From assembly GCF_958298935.1 (NCBI RefSeq), contig NC_084938.1:7757501-7821500 (forward strand): DNA of 64,000 bases. The letters run 5' to 3'. Positions 1-11,466 of the stretch are shown here, in pieces. Position 1 is the first letter of the stretch. Every line of letters begins with the position of its first letter. The translations under genes and the position numbers were made by a program. This DNA is from Phragmites australis (Eukaryota > Streptophyta > Magnoliopsida > Poales > Poaceae). The notes under the pieces were generated by a model. It saw only the letters and a program-made list of their open reading frames with translations, made no database searches and was not told where the DNA came from.

Positions 1-640
1 AGATCAGAAGAGAGAAAACTGTAGCGATTCCGTGAGAAATGTCCTTCTCGTTTTCTCCAAGTTTTGTTTGGTTTATTTACTCTCTCAGCTCTGCTGGGAC
101 ATGTAAATAATTTGGTGATAATTCGGATGAAGAAAAGTTATTTCAATCGCACCGGTGTAGTCAGTCACTGGGCTGCGTTCGCTTTAGATGTACTGCTTCT
201 AATTCGTTAAAAAAAATCGTCATTTTTTAAACATGATTATTTTCTGTTGGGAGCTGTTTTTAAGTAGCACAAGCTTGGTGTGCAAGTTTCAGGAATTCAG
301 GTAACGCGGAAAAGGGAAAAGTTCGAATTAAACGGAACCTTTTGCAGAAAATATGCCTAAAGCATGGCGCTAAAATACGGCGTTACGTACGTTTCTAGCC
401 TTGACGTCCACTCAAAACCTTTCCTGTGGTGGTCTTCGGGTTCCATATCGAAACTGACAACCGTTGCTTGGAGGCACTCATTGCCGGTTCGCAAATCCAG
501 GAAGAGCCGGAGACATGCATGAAGCGCTTGCCAAGTTTCCGGCCGGGAAAAGGCTGCTTAATTGGTTGGCGACAAGGTGCTTTTGCCTAATGCCTACGAG
601 TGAGCGCGTTAGGATCACTTAAAACTAAAGTTTAATTTTA
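1..640. other. No gene recognised
   Basis: I see no convincing coding region, RNA gene or transposon protein here. The AT-rich first 300 bases could be the 3' flank of a gene lying outside the window, but nothing in the sequence proves that. Confidence 0.5.
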
Positions 641-1800
641 ACACTACATCAAAATAGATTATTAATACTGATTCTAAAATCTCATCAGTGTTGATTTTGA
701 AACCAACACTTCATAAGAAGTATTGATAGTCAGAAACTATTAGTGCCTAGAAAACAAAAAAGAAAAAGGGTCAGGCAAACGAGCTGTCTCGATGCATCGA
801 GCCGAGCCAGCTGCCGACCCCACTTGACAGAGCTAATTGTCGCCGCTAGGCCCCCGCACTGCTGATTTGGTGCCTCCTCTCGCCGAGGATGTCATCGCTG
901 CGGATCCTAGGCCTCGGTCTTGCCAAGGACACCGTCGCCGCGGATCCTGGGCCTTTGCTCGCTGAGGCCGCTGCAGCCACAGAAACGCACAAACACACCC
1001 ACGGTAGCATGGTGATAGATAAGCACACGCGCTGCACCAGCACAGAGGCGGCACGACGGCAACAACACGATGACAGAAGCGCACGCACACACCCACGCGC
1101 GGCAACATAGTGGCAGCGACACGAGTGCCGGGCACACAGAGAGAAGGCACAACGGCGCGACTGGAGCACCGATTATGACGGCACGACCAGGCATAGAGAG
1201 AGAAGGCACAATAGCGCGGCCGGAGCATCGGCTACGACGTCACAGCCAAGCACACAGAGAGAGGGCACGACGGACTAATCGACGGTGTTGACGACATTAG
1301 CCATGCCTCAGTTCCCTTCGTCATTGGACGGCGGGAGGGCCTCGGCGAACTACAATCTACCATGGGGCACGAAGGCCACTGCCGCCACAAAAAAACGGCA
1401 ATATAGAGAGTCCAACCCTAGCAAGATCCATGGTCGGATCCGCTGGATCCCACCGTGGATCTCGCAAGGGGCGGAGTTGCCAGTGAGGGGATGAGGGAGA
1501 GAGATGCTGGTTGGGGAGGAGGAGGAGGCTGGTAGGAGAGGAGGAGGATGAAGACGGCGGGGAAGAGATAAGGTCGAGCCGTGACGGAGTTGCTGGTGAG
1601 GGTCTGAGGGGGGGGGGAGAGAGAGGAGGTGAGAGTCTTAGGGAGAGAGGGGATCAATGGCGTAGGGAAGAGATAAGGTCGAGCCATGACGGAGGTGAGT
1701 TGAGCCGGAAGCGAATTCAATTAAAATTTCGGGTCCGATCCCACCGATAGTATCAGTGTTGGTTTTTAATTTGAACCAGCACTGATAAACCCTTCTTTAT
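640..1800. mobile_element. Candidate non-autonomous DNA transposon (class uncertain)
   Basis: The two ends carry related subterminal sequence in inverted orientation. Near the left end (about 685-730) are ATCAGTGTTG and AACCAACACT. Near the right end (about 1748-1787) are TATCAGTGTTGG and AACCAGCACTGATA, the latter pair itself close to a palindrome. The left end near 642 reads CACTAC, which suggests a CACTA element, but I could not find the matching GTAGTG at the right end. The interior is GC-rich and unlike the AT-rich edges. Short ORFs inside it have no recognisable domain. Boundaries are approximate. Confidence 0.35.
1135..1275. repeat. Short tandem repeat, about 60-bp unit
   Basis: A unit containing AGAGAGAAGGCACAA, then GCGCGAC/GCGCGGC, then GGAGCA and ACGACG-type words, occurs about 2.3 times with a period of roughly 60 bases. 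It lies in the GC-rich core of the candidate transposon. The ORFs across it are repeat artefacts. Confidence 0.5.
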
Positions 1801-1889
1801 ACTACGACCAAAGAAAACAAACATATCTACATAAGTGATTCTCTTAACACCATGATCACTTGTCAAAACAATAGGTCAAAGTTCTTCTT

Positions 1890-2485
1890 TGAGTTTGATG
1901 TTGTCTATGATTGGTGAACCACCGATCTTATGAATTTGTAGAAGAGATAGGTGATACTTCAAGTAGATGAATCATATAGTACACAGAGAAGTTTTTATAC
2001 AGGTTTAGGTCTCTCTTGGGATAATAATCATATATCATGTTTATCTTGTATTGATCTCTAGGACTATTAGAAGAGGTGCTTGTCTAACCTAGATGGATCA
2101 AAACCAAGTCAAGGGGCTCCCTTGAATGTAGTCGGGGCAAGTTGCTAATACAGATCTAAACCATGAAGGTTCAGAGGTGCAGAATTTCCGCCAGCTTGAC
2201 TAACTTTGCTTGGCTTGTATGGCTCGTTTAGTCTTGTATGGATTGTTCCTCCTTAGGGTCCCATCACTTCGTATATATAAGGGGATCATCATACGACCTC
2301 TAGAGACATTCCTTCCTAATTTTAGAGATAAACTTCCCTGTTTACTAGATATCCTAGGTATTTATGGAAAGTTTTCATACTTCTAGGGATTCCCTTTCTG
2401 TAATAGAGATATGCCCCGAGAATAACGAAAATCCCTGGGGTGTCTAGATATGATAGTTTTATACTACTCATCGTTAAGCCCCCCA
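1890..2485 (-). repeat. Degenerate LTR of the old Tat-like gypsy element
   Basis: This stretch is colinear with the LTR at about 30,095-30,690. Both carry an AGGTCTCTC.TGGGATAA block and, further on, a TATA-like block (TATATATAAG near 2270) that would serve as promoter on the minus strand. It is followed at about 2485-2492 by a pyrimidine run (AAGCCCCCCAC) that would be the polypurine tract of a minus-strand element. I infer it is the 3' LTR of the element whose integrase and RNase H lie at 12.4-14.2 kb. The exact ends are not visible. Confidence 0.5.
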
Positions 2486-3161
2486 CCAATACGTAGAATG
2501 AGGCTTTGACGGATCAAAAATTTGGTTAGCAAAGATAAGCATTTTGGCTGACCGAATCATCGAGTAGGACTCGATTTCCCGATTAGGATGGTACATCTAA
2601 CCGGGTTCTTTGGATCTACGGATCATCTATTTGGAATTCCAAACACCTCTGAGTTCTTAAGCAAGTCCTAGAGAAGATACTCCATCTAAGTAGGATTTAT
2701 GATTTGCTCAGAAAAATATCATCCTAGCCTTGCGAAAGGACGGGGAGGAAATGACTTATCGTTGGTCGGGTTTTAAAGTTGAACCATCGCAGCGGAAGTT
2801 TTACGCGGTAGTGAAGAGATTTTCTGGATGACAAAAGGTCTACACGAGTACGACAAAGCAATGTACCATCCCCTCAGCTACCTCGCACACTTTGAAAAAC
2901 ACACCAAGTAATCAGATGCACCGAGACTTCATAAAACACAGTGGGCAATTGGATGCACCGAGAGGTCGCCTATTTGTCCACACGAGTCAGCTGAAAAGAT
3001 GTGATGCCGATAGCCAACTGATGCTTGGTTGCCCGTGAACCATTATGTAGCCGCGCTTAGCATTCAATGCTCGAAGACAAAGATACGTTGTCTCCCTGTC
3101 CTAGAATCTTTTAAAAGCCCCCAAGCGATGATGCCTTGTTGCACCAACTCAAAGCCTAGTC

Positions 3162-3380
3162 ATGGAGTCTCCATCTTCGCCAAACCCTCCACCTTCGCCA
3201 CCAGAGTACTCCTCTCTAACACCACCGTCATCTCCCACCGAGTTTGGCTCTATTGGGGAGGTTGTTGACATCTCCTCCGATGAGGAGGCAGAAAAGGATG
3301 CAACTATCAGTAGCATCCCTATGAAAGTTAGCAAGCCCCTAATACCTAAGGAATCATGCCCAAGCCACGATGAAGAGGAA
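3162..3380 (+). pseudogene. Fragment of antisense ORF of the old Tat-like element (5' part)
   Basis: This reads as a proline/serine-rich then acidic polypeptide (SPPSSPTEF, later DISSDEEAE and HDEEE) of about 73 residues before it runs into the gag-only element that starts at 3381. I recognise no domain. I assign it to the antisense ORF of the old Tat element by layout: LTR, polypurine tract, plus-strand ORF, then minus-strand pol, as in the better-preserved copy at 52-64 kb. It could instead be an unrelated low-complexity ORF. Confidence 0.35.
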
Positions 3381-3482
3381 TGTTACAGTGAAAATGGCCC
3401 CATTAGGTCACGATTGTGATTTTGGTGATTAATGATAACATAGTCAATGAAACTAACATGTTTGTCAAGAATATATATTAGT

Positions 3483-3487
3483 AGGTC
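3483..3487. repeat. Target-site duplication AGGTC, left copy
   Basis: AGGTC immediately precedes the TGTCGG start of the nested solo LTR; the same five bases follow its CCGACA end at 5042-5046. A 5-bp duplication is the usual footprint of LTR-element integration. Confidence 0.85.
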
Positions 3488-5041
3488 TGTCGGTGTATCA
3501 GGAACCAGGGGTCCCTGAGTCCCGAGGCCAAGCCAGCCGTCCGCCACGTGTCACCACCCCGCGAGGTCCCTCCTGCGAGGTGAGGAAAGTCTAAGTTCCG
3601 GGAGAAGGTGCTCGGGGCCACAGTCCCTGGTCCCTGAGCACTCCAGTTCCCCGATGACCCGCAGAGTCTAAGTACCGGGAAGAAAGTGCTCGGGGAGGTG
3701 CCCGGTCACCCCCGAGCACCCTAGTCCCCCGACGATCAGAAGGGCTAAGTTCCGGGAGAGAGTGCTCGGGGACTGCGCACAGCAGTCCCTGAGCGCACGG
3801 TTCCCCGAGGGCCAGTGTGAGAATGCTCGGGAGAGAGTGCTCGGGGCTGCGCGTGGCAGCCCCCGGGCTCTCGGTTCCCCGAAAGGTCTGTGCAAAAGTG
3901 CTCAGGAGAGAGTGCTCGGGGTTGCTCGTGGCAGCCCCCGAGCACTCGGTTCCCCGAAGGTTCGTGCGCGAGTGCTCGGGAGAGAGTCCTCGGGGAGGTA
4001 ACCAGTGCCCCCGAGCACCCGGTGCCCCGAGGGCAAGGATAAGCATTCTCGGGAGAGAGTGCTCGGGGAGGTGAACAGTACCCCCGAGCGCTCGGTGCCC
4101 CGACGACCCGGAAAGGCCCCCGAGGGGCCCGCCAATGAGGTGTCAATCAGTTAGAGGCCTGAGGCCGCATTTAATGAGCGTGCGCGGCCTGACATTCCCA
4201 ACTGCTCCCGCCGCAGCGTCAGTTCCTGCCATGCTTTGGCAGAGGGGCGTGGGGCCATTAATTGCACGGGTCCCGTCCCGTATCATCCGGTGTGTTTCGG
4301 GATAACATTGCCAGGATCAAGGCATTCCGCCTGCCTCCCTGCCGTGGCAGAAGAACAAGACAGGGCGGGCACGCCGGGTGGCTCTGTGGCTGCCCGGTGG
4401 GCCCTCTCAACGGCTCCCGTTGCCAGGGCGTTTATGGTGACAAGTGACCGGGCGTGCGTCGCGTTTTCCACCTCCTCGGTCACTTCGCCCAGAGGAAATG
4501 ATGACGCCTTTCTCAGTCATGGCGTCTTGGAACTTGTGCCCCCTCCTTCCCGTTCGGGGCATGTCGCAGCCGGCGAGTGCATAAAAGGGTCGGCACACAG
4601 AAGAGAACGGGGGATAAAAAAAATCAGAGAAAAAAGCCCAAGCAGTCAACCGTGTCGCGACCAACAAAGAAGAGACCGTAAGCATCGAGCACAAAAACAC
4701 CAAGAACAAAACCGTAGTCCCTGCCCAAGAACAAGGAGCCTCAAGCTTTTAGTTAGACACAATATTCTTGTAACCAGCTACCTCCCTGAGGGATCTCCCT
4801 CAGGACAGTTATTGCATCCATACAGGAGTAGGGTATTACGCCCCCGTGCGGCCCGAACCTGTCTAAACTCCGGAGCATTTACTTCCCTTTGCACTAGGTC
4901 GATCATCCCCCACCACCGGCTGTTGCATTTACTTCCACTTCCATTTATTTCTCCGACGAACTTATTTAGGATCATCCCCTCGGCCGAATCTCTAAAAAGG
5001 GGTCTCTCGGGATCCCTGCGACAGGAGTTAATCCTCCGACA
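3488..5041 (+). mobile_element. Solo LTR of a Tat-type gypsy element
   Basis: This 1,554-bp segment begins TGTCGGTGTATC, ends CTCCGACA, and is flanked by the perfect 5-bp duplication AGGTC. It has no internal region, so it is a solo LTR left by LTR-LTR recombination. It is the same family as the LTR at 52,068-53,511, which lies in the opposite orientation. It contains a tandem block rich in CCGAGCACTCGG (3590-4110) and a TATA-like CATAAAAGGG near 4580, the likely promoter. The 287-residue ORF across 4236-5099 runs over the LTR and its flank and is not a gene. Confidence 0.9.
3590..4110 (+). repeat. Tandem repeat inside the solo LTR, about 65-70-bp units
   Basis: About eight degenerate copies of a unit with GGGAGAGAGTGCTCGGGG followed by a CCCCCGAGCACTCGGT-type word and CCCCGA. 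The unit contains short inverted repeats (CCGAG...CTCGG). The homologous block in the other LTR is at about 52,930-53,410 on the opposite strand. Long ORFs across it are repeat artefacts. Confidence 0.75.
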
Positions 5042-5125
5042 AGGTCTCATAGATGTAATACATGAAGAAGCCACCGCAGCTGGGACAAAGTTGAACTAAA
5101 TTGGAGAAGTCCCAAGAAGATTTAC

Positions 5126-5865
5126 CTCACCGGATGGTCTGGTGCTTGGGTGTTTGAACTCACCGAAGTATATTTTTCAAATGGGAGAGAGGCTTGAAGA
5201 CCTCACTGAAAGGTCCGGTATTTGAGCAGAGTGCTCACCGGAACATTTCTTTTAGAGAAGGTGTTGTGCTGAAGAATAAAGGTTAAGTCTCACCAGATAG
5301 TCCGATGATTAGTGGGAGTTGCATTGGAGCATTTCCGAAGAAAAGAAGAGAAGGCTCAATTCACCAGATGATCCGGTGTTGAGAAGGATGAATGCACCGG
5401 AGCATTATTACCAGAGAACGATGCAGCCGCTGAAGATTGAAGGTTCAACCCATCGGATGGTCTGGTGTGAATGGAATGAACACCAGATAATACACTGGAC
5501 AATGAATAGTGCAAAGAAGCAGAACAAAGTTCAAGGCATCGGATAGTCCGGTGATGAAGGCTGTGTAACACTGAGCATTATTTCCAGAGAGGGTTGCATT
5601 GGCTCGGTTGGCTGAAGTCAACTCACCGGATAGTCCGATGATGATGTGCACCAGATGCATACACCAGAGCAATTTACACAGAGAAGAAGAAAATGCTTGG
5701 ATGGCTCAGGATAACTCACCGGATAGTCCGGTTATGAAGATGAAGTATTCACCAATGTGTCTAGTTTTCATAGAGGCTTGAGTGGGGCTCCAACAGCTAG
5801 TTTGTGAGAGTGTACTCACCGGATAATCTGGTGTTAGTACTATTGCTCCTCACCGGATCATCCGG
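5126..5865 (+). repeat. Cluster of CACCGGAT.GTCCGGTG near-palindromes in an LTR
   Basis: About ten imperfect copies of a 17-base word with consensus CACCGGATAGTCCGGTG are scattered through the left LTR, usually followed by TGA or TTA. The two halves are close to inverted repeats, so each copy could form a short hairpin. The right LTR has a smaller number (about 10,160-10,630). Their spacing is irregular, so this is not a simple satellite. Confidence 0.65.
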
Positions 5866-6706
5866 TGTTAACAACTTTTCTTAGCCGTTGGGTTAACGGC
5901 TACTGCGCGAGTTTGAGGTTATAAATACCCACCCACTCAGACACTTGAGGGTGTTGGAGTCCAAAGAAGTTAATGTACACCTGAGAAGATATCCAAGCCA
6001 CCAAAGTTCTTAAAGTGATTATCCAAGGTGATTAAACATAAAATTATAGAGTGTTTAGTGCTTATAGACCTAGAGAGAGTCTTGCTAGGTGATTGTTGCC
6101 TAGAGAGTGAATCAAGGAGTGATCTAACCTTGTACCAAGTAGTACGCCACCACCTTGGAGTCTTGGTGACTCGCTAGAAAGCTTGTTGACCCTCCGACTT
6201 GGTGTGGAGAAATGGCAAGGCGATTATACGGGGACGCGAAGACCCTTGCGTTGGTGGCTCAAGCTCCAAAGTGATCACCGTGGCAAGGAACCAGAAGAGA
6301 GGCTAGTGGTGACACCTTATCTTAGTGGCTTGGTGGCTCATCCGGGTGGGGGCCTAGTCTTTGTTACGTGGTGGCTCAAGAGCCATGACTCGGTGCCGAC
6401 CAGGAGCATATCATTTATGGAGCTCCAACGTGGACTAGGGGTGGCATTCATGCCATCAATACCATGGAAAATCCTTGTGCTGAGTTTGCTCTCTCTACCT
6501 TATTTACATTTCTGCATTTACATTCTTACAATTTACATTCTTAAATAGGTCGCAAGTGCTTTGATCGGTAGAGTAGACACACTAGATAAACCTAGAGCAC
6601 ATTTAGATAGAAATTGATATAGGTTTATCTTGTGTTGTTTTTGGAGCCGAAATAGTTCTAAGTGTCCTAATTCAACCCCCTCTTAGGATGTCATCGATCC
6701 TTTCAA

Positions 6707-6720
6707 TTGGTATCAGAGCT
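6707..6720 (+). other. Primer-binding site, initiator Met tRNA type
   Basis: TTGGTATCAGAGCT follows the left LTR end after one base. TGGTATCAGAGC is the common plant LTR-element primer-binding site for initiator methionine tRNA. Confidence 0.85.
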
Positions 6721-6862
6721 AGGGCTCACATCTAGCTCTACAATTTGTGTTAGAGCTTCACACCTTTCATAAGGTTTCACCAATTCAAGTGGCATTTGAG
6801 CCTTAGTCTCATTATGATCGGTTAGGTTTCACCGCTAGTGAGTTGTAACATTTGTGGTTAGG

Positions 6863-8685
6863 ATGGATTCTTATAGTGCTTCACTTTTTGATGGTACAAA
6901 GTTTCCTCGCTGAAAAATTCTAATGACTTGTTATTTTCAAGCCCAAGGGTTGGATGTTTGGAGAGTCACCGAGGAAGGGATGAGACCTCGCATCACCAAC
7001 AAGGAGAGGCAATTAGATGCATTAACCAAGAGTATCCTTTTATCATCTAGATGTGTTGATGCATTTAATCGTGTTTATTCTCTCACGAATGCACAAAAGA
7101 TATGCACGATAAGAAATATCATGTTCTTGTTACTAAGCTCAATGGCATTAAGTAACTACGCCATAAAAGTGCTAATGATATGTATTCTCGTTTGAACATT
7201 TTTTTTAATGAGAGCAATAGGTTAGGTTTGACGCCAGTTGAAGATGATCAAGTGGTGAGAAGAATACTTTAAGCTCTTCTTCCGAAGTACAAGTTGATAG
7301 TCTCCATCATCTATAACAACAATGACATCAAGATGATAACTCCAAGTAAGTGCTCGACGAGATCACCGCCCATGAGATGACAATGAACATGAGGGTGAAA
7401 GCTTCTTTCGCATCTGGTACCAAGAAGTTTGCTATCACAAGCAAGCAAGCTCAATGCCAACATATGAAGGCAAGGATGAGGAGACAAGAGCAAGAGTCAA
7501 GCTCAAGTGAAGATGATGGTGATCAAGATGAAGAGAGCTATGAAGAGGATGATCAAAACACATCAAGTGATGAAGAAATTAATCCTAAGATGACCAAACT
7601 CTTCTCAAAGCTAGAGAAGAACATGAAAAGGATCAATGCCAAGGTTGATCATCGTATCTCCATTGAAGACTTGGTCAACACAGTTGATCGCATCAAAAAG
7701 GAGAAGAAGACCAAGATCAAGAAGAGGGAGATAAGGGGAAGAGCCAAGGTACTTGCTAACATAGGGAGATGGGTGGGCGACGATGAAGAGTTAAGCTCAA
7801 GTGATGAAAGCTTCACTATCCTCCCCTTCAAGAAAAGCTCTTTCTCAAGGTCGTCATCACACAAGTCATCTCATAAGTGCCTTATGTAAGTAATAATGAA
7901 TCCGATGAGGATTCTCCTTCCTATAATGAACTTCTTCATTTGATCAATAAGCAACAAAGGGCCCTTAAGAACAATGAAAAGAGTTTAAGAAATTCAATGC
8001 ACTTAATGACATTCATGCTACCTTTGTTTCTAATTATAAATAATTATTGAGTAAATTCAATTTGCTAAACAAGGAGCATCATGAGTTTAAGGCTAAATTT
8101 GAGTGCATTGAATCTCAAACTAAGGTCCATTTAAAGCAATCTACCTCTCTATTTAATTACGATTATAAGGTAGATGCTTACACTTCTTGTGATAATTTAA
8201 TCTATTTATCTAGCTCACCCATTTGCAATGAGATTTGCATTAAGAATGTTTTTGTAGAACCATCTAATGACCTCATTGCGCAAGAAAATGATGAGCTCAA
8301 GCAAGAAGTCGAGAAGCTCAAGAAGGACTTGGCGATTTTAAAGGGCAAAGAACATGTCCAACCTCCTTAAGATAATTATGCTTTCATGGTGAAGAAGCTT
8401 GTGGAGGGGTCCACCGTGACATGCTTCAAATGCCATCAAGAAGGCAACAAGTCCTTCCAATGCAAACAAATGAAGAAGGAGATCAAGGAGAATAAGAAGA
8501 TGGAGAACCTCTCCAACAAGACCTCCAACCTCTACACCAAACTCAACTACAAGATCAAGACCAAGAGCAACCACTATAAGCTCAAGAAGAAGGACAATGG
8601 TAAGGTGGTTGCACACATAGTTAAGAGAAATAACTGGAGGTGGAACCAACCCATTTGGGTGCCAAGGAAGTCATCACTAACATAA
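6863..8685 (+). pseudogene. Degenerate gag of the gag-only element
   Basis: From the ATG at 6863 the reading MDSYSASLFDGTKFPR is followed by a TGA at 6911 where the family usually has Trp, then KILMTCYFQAQG. This is a copia-type gag start. Further stops and frameshifts follow near 7140 and 7270. A Ser/Glu/Asp-rich and Lys-rich coiled-coil-like stretch spans 7350-7889, then a leucine/lysine-rich stretch (about 8047-8370), and a zinc knuckle near 8422-8463. The knuckle reads CFKCHQEGNKSFQC, so the CX2CX4HX4C histidine is Asn. The product would be a capsid/nucleocapsid protein; this copy cannot make an intact one. Confidence 0.75.
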
Positions 8686-9966
8686 AGTGACCCTAATCGG
8701 TTTGGGTTCTAAAGAAGACTTGAAGCACAAGTCAGCTTGAGGATTTGGAGGCTTGACTTACAAAATAAAGTGAAGATTCAAGCAAAGAGTCCAAGTATAT
8801 AAGATAGCTTATTGATGAAGATCATGATCATCATATACTCAAATCTCCATCCAAATGAAAAAGAGATAAGTGTAGCTATACTTATGTTCATGCATTTTGT
8901 TATTTAGCTTCTAGCTTATTTGCCTTGTCTAGGATTGCATATGCTTATTTTAATTTATTGCAATGCCTAGTATAGATTTTCATATGGTATGTTGCTTGTA
9001 TTTATCTCTAACCTATGAGCAACTTATATGATTTATTAGTTGTATGTTCTTTTTATATCACTAGTTCTTACATTTGGTATCTTTTTATGAGCCATGATCC
9101 AAGGATAAATTCCTATTGTTATTAATAACGAGTGCATATATATCTCATAAGTATTTAACACTTGTATGCACACATTTAGGAGGAGTATATCCAATAGGTT
9201 GTGATTTTGAAACTAACATATATTTTTAGTGACATCTTTTGTAGTCTCATAGAGAAATCAACATGTTCCCGGAGGTATGCAATAATTAAATGCTTTAATT
9301 GGTGTCATCGCCAAATCTTTTATTTATTTAAGCTACCTCAATGTATAATATAGCTTAAACTTACTATCTTGATATATTGTCTAATTATACATATGTTTCT
9401 TTCTCATCATATGTATGCACACATATAGGGGGAGTTTAGACTATATTATATGAGTTTAATAATTATAATTCATGTGCTTTCATAGTCTACAATTGGTATT
9501 ATTATTTTGTAGTGATATCCATACAATTGGTATCCTTTTATTGGATCATGATTTGTGAAGCTCTCTCGCATGTGCTCTAATGTTTTTCCATTGAGTTCAA
9601 TATGTATTTATAGCCCCTTTTGGGAGATTGTTGACAAATGAGGAGAATTTTGATGACCAAAGCAAGATGAAAGCAAGATGAACAATGTGAGGAGATTGTA
9701 GGAACAAACAAGACATCCAGGAATGCCGAAGTTGATAAAGGGGAAGAAGAAAAGATGCTAGGTGCCTAGATTGACAAAAGAGAAACTCTTGCATAGGTCG
9801 TTCAAGGGAGATAGTGGCAATGGAGAAAAGGAGAGCCACAACAAAAGGGGACTAAGTGGTAAGAACATGTATCTAAGCAATGTGGTAAGACTTCGTGCTC
9901 GTTTATGATCTTTACATTTTGTATCATTTATTATTTGCCACTTTCTTTGGTTGTGTTGTTATCACC
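8686..9966. other. Non-coding internal region of the gag-only element
   Basis: AT-rich sequence with no protease, reverse transcriptase or integrase in any frame. It separates gag from the polypurine tract. Confidence 0.6.
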
Positions 9967-9977
9967 AAAAGGGGGGA
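9967..9977 (+). other. Polypurine tract
   Basis: AAAAGGGGGGA directly precedes the right LTR, the expected position of the plus-strand primer. Confidence 0.75.
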
Positions 9978-11464
9978 GGTTATAGCGAAAATAGTCCCAT
10001 TAGACCATGATTGTGATTTTGGTGATTAATGATAACATAGTCAATGGGACTAATATGTTTGTCAAGAATATGTGTTAGTAGGTCTCATGGCTGCAATACA
10101 TGAAGAAGCCACCGCAGTCAGGACAAAGTTGGACTGAATTGGAGAAGTCTCAGGAAGATTTGTCTCACTAGATGGTCTAGTGCTCTGGGTTTCTGAACTC
10201 ACCAGAGTATATTTGTCAAATGGGAGAGAGGCCTAAAGACCTCCCCAGAAGGTCCGTTGTTTGAGCAGAGTGCTCACCGGAGCAATTCTTCCAGAGAAAG
10301 TGTTGTGCTGAAGAATAAAGGTTAAACCTCACCAGATAGTCCGGTGATCAGTGGGAGTTGCACCAGAGTATTTCTACAGAAAAGAAGAGAAGGCTCAACC
10401 CATTGAATGGTCCGGTGTTGTGAAGGATGAATGCACAGAGCATTATTACCAGATAAGGATGCAGCCGTTGAAGATCGAAGGTTCAACTCATCGGATGGTC
10501 CGGTGTGAATGGAACGAACATCGGACAATGAACAGTGCAAAGAAGCAGAACAAAGTTTAAGACATCAGATGGTAGTACTCACAGATGATCCAGTGTTAGT
10601 ACTATTGTTCTCACTGGATCATCCGGTGTTAACAACTTTTCTGAGCCGTTGGGTTTACGGCTAGTGCGCGAGTTTGAGACTACAAATACCCACCCACTCG
10701 GCCATTTGAAGTTGCTAGAGTCTAGAGAAGTTCATGTACACCTGAGAAGACATCCAAGCCACCAAAGTGCTTAAAATGATTATCCAAGGTGATTAAGCAC
10801 AAGATTAGAGAGTGTTTAGTGCTTATAGGCCTGGAGAGAGTGTTGCTAGGTGATTGCTTCCTAAAGAGTGTATCAAGGAGTGATCTAACCTTTTACCAAG
10901 TGGTACACCGATATCTTGGAGTCTTGGTGACTCGCCAGAAAGCTTGTTGACCCTCCGACTTGGTGTGGAGTGGTGGCAAGGCGATTGTGCGGGTATTCGG
11001 AGACCCTTGCCTTGGTGGCTCAAGCTCTGAAGTGATCACGACGGCAAGGAACTGGAAGAGAGGCTAATGGTGAGACCTTACCTTGGTGGCTCATACAGGT
11101 AGGGACCTTATCTTTATGACTTGGTGGCTCAAGATCCTTGACCGGGTGCAAAGCATATTCTTTGTGGAGCTCCAACGTGGACTAGGGGTGGTATTCATAC
11201 CATCGATACTATAGGAAAAATCCTTATGCCGAGTTTGCTCTCTCTATCTTATTTACATTTCCGCATTTACATTCTTGCAATTTACCTTTTTAGATAGGTT
11301 GAAAGTGCTTTGATCAGTAGAGTAGACATACTAGATAAACCTAGAGAATATTTAAATAGAAATTGATATAGGTTTATCTTGTGTTGTTTTTAAAGCCGAA
11401 ATAGTTCTAAGTGTCCTAATTCACCTCCTCCCCCCCCCCTCTTAGGTCGTCACCGATACCTTCA
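9978..11464 (+). repeat. Right LTR of the gag-only element
   Basis: It is colinear with 3381-3487 plus 5042-6705. It starts GGTTATAGCG where the left copy has TGTTACAGTG, and ends CCTTCA. Relative to the left copy it lacks about 280 bases near 10,570-10,590. It has gained a C run near 11,430. Confidence 0.8.
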
Positions 11465-11466
11465 AA

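Larger units (their letters stand above)
3381..6705 (+). repeat. Left LTR of the gag-only element (interrupted)
   Basis: It begins TGTTACAGTG and ends CTTTCA. Removing the nested solo LTR and one target-site copy (1,559 bases) leaves about 1,766 bases, against 1,487 in the right LTR. The shortfall matches a block around 5540-5820 that the right LTR lacks. It ends in an AG.TGTCCTAATTCA block close to the primer-binding site, and contains the CACCGG repeat cluster annotated separately. Confidence 0.8.
3381..11464 (+). mobile_element. Gag-only LTR retrotransposon (TR-GAG-like), carrying a nested solo LTR
   Basis: Two LTRs (3381-6705 and 9978-11464) flank an internal region with a primer-binding site after the left LTR, a degenerate gag, about 1.3 kb of AT-rich non-coding DNA, and a polypurine tract before the right LTR. 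No protease, reverse transcriptase, RNase H or integrase could be read in any frame, so it must have depended on enzymes supplied elsewhere. The LTRs are clearly diverged, with many transitions and a block of about 280 bases missing from the right one, so it is not recent. I could not match target-site duplications at its outer ends (AGGAA before, AATGG after). It sits inside the old Tat-like element. Confidence 0.8.

Noticed and set aside
833..1291. Overlapping ORFs on both strands in a GC-rich stretch
   Set aside because: Low-complexity and tandem repeat DNA inside a candidate transposon; no domain.
3591..4146. Several overlapping ORFs of 75-151 residues on both strands
   Set aside because: All lie in the LTR tandem repeat and simply reflect its repeated unit.
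4236..5099. 287-residue plus-strand ORF
   Set aside because: It spans the end of the solo LTR, its duplication and the host LTR. It has no domain; chance opening in GC-rich LTR DNA.
5126..5865. CRISPR-like array of short palindromic repeats
   Set aside because: Irregular spacing, imperfect copies and position within an LTR of a plant retroelement.
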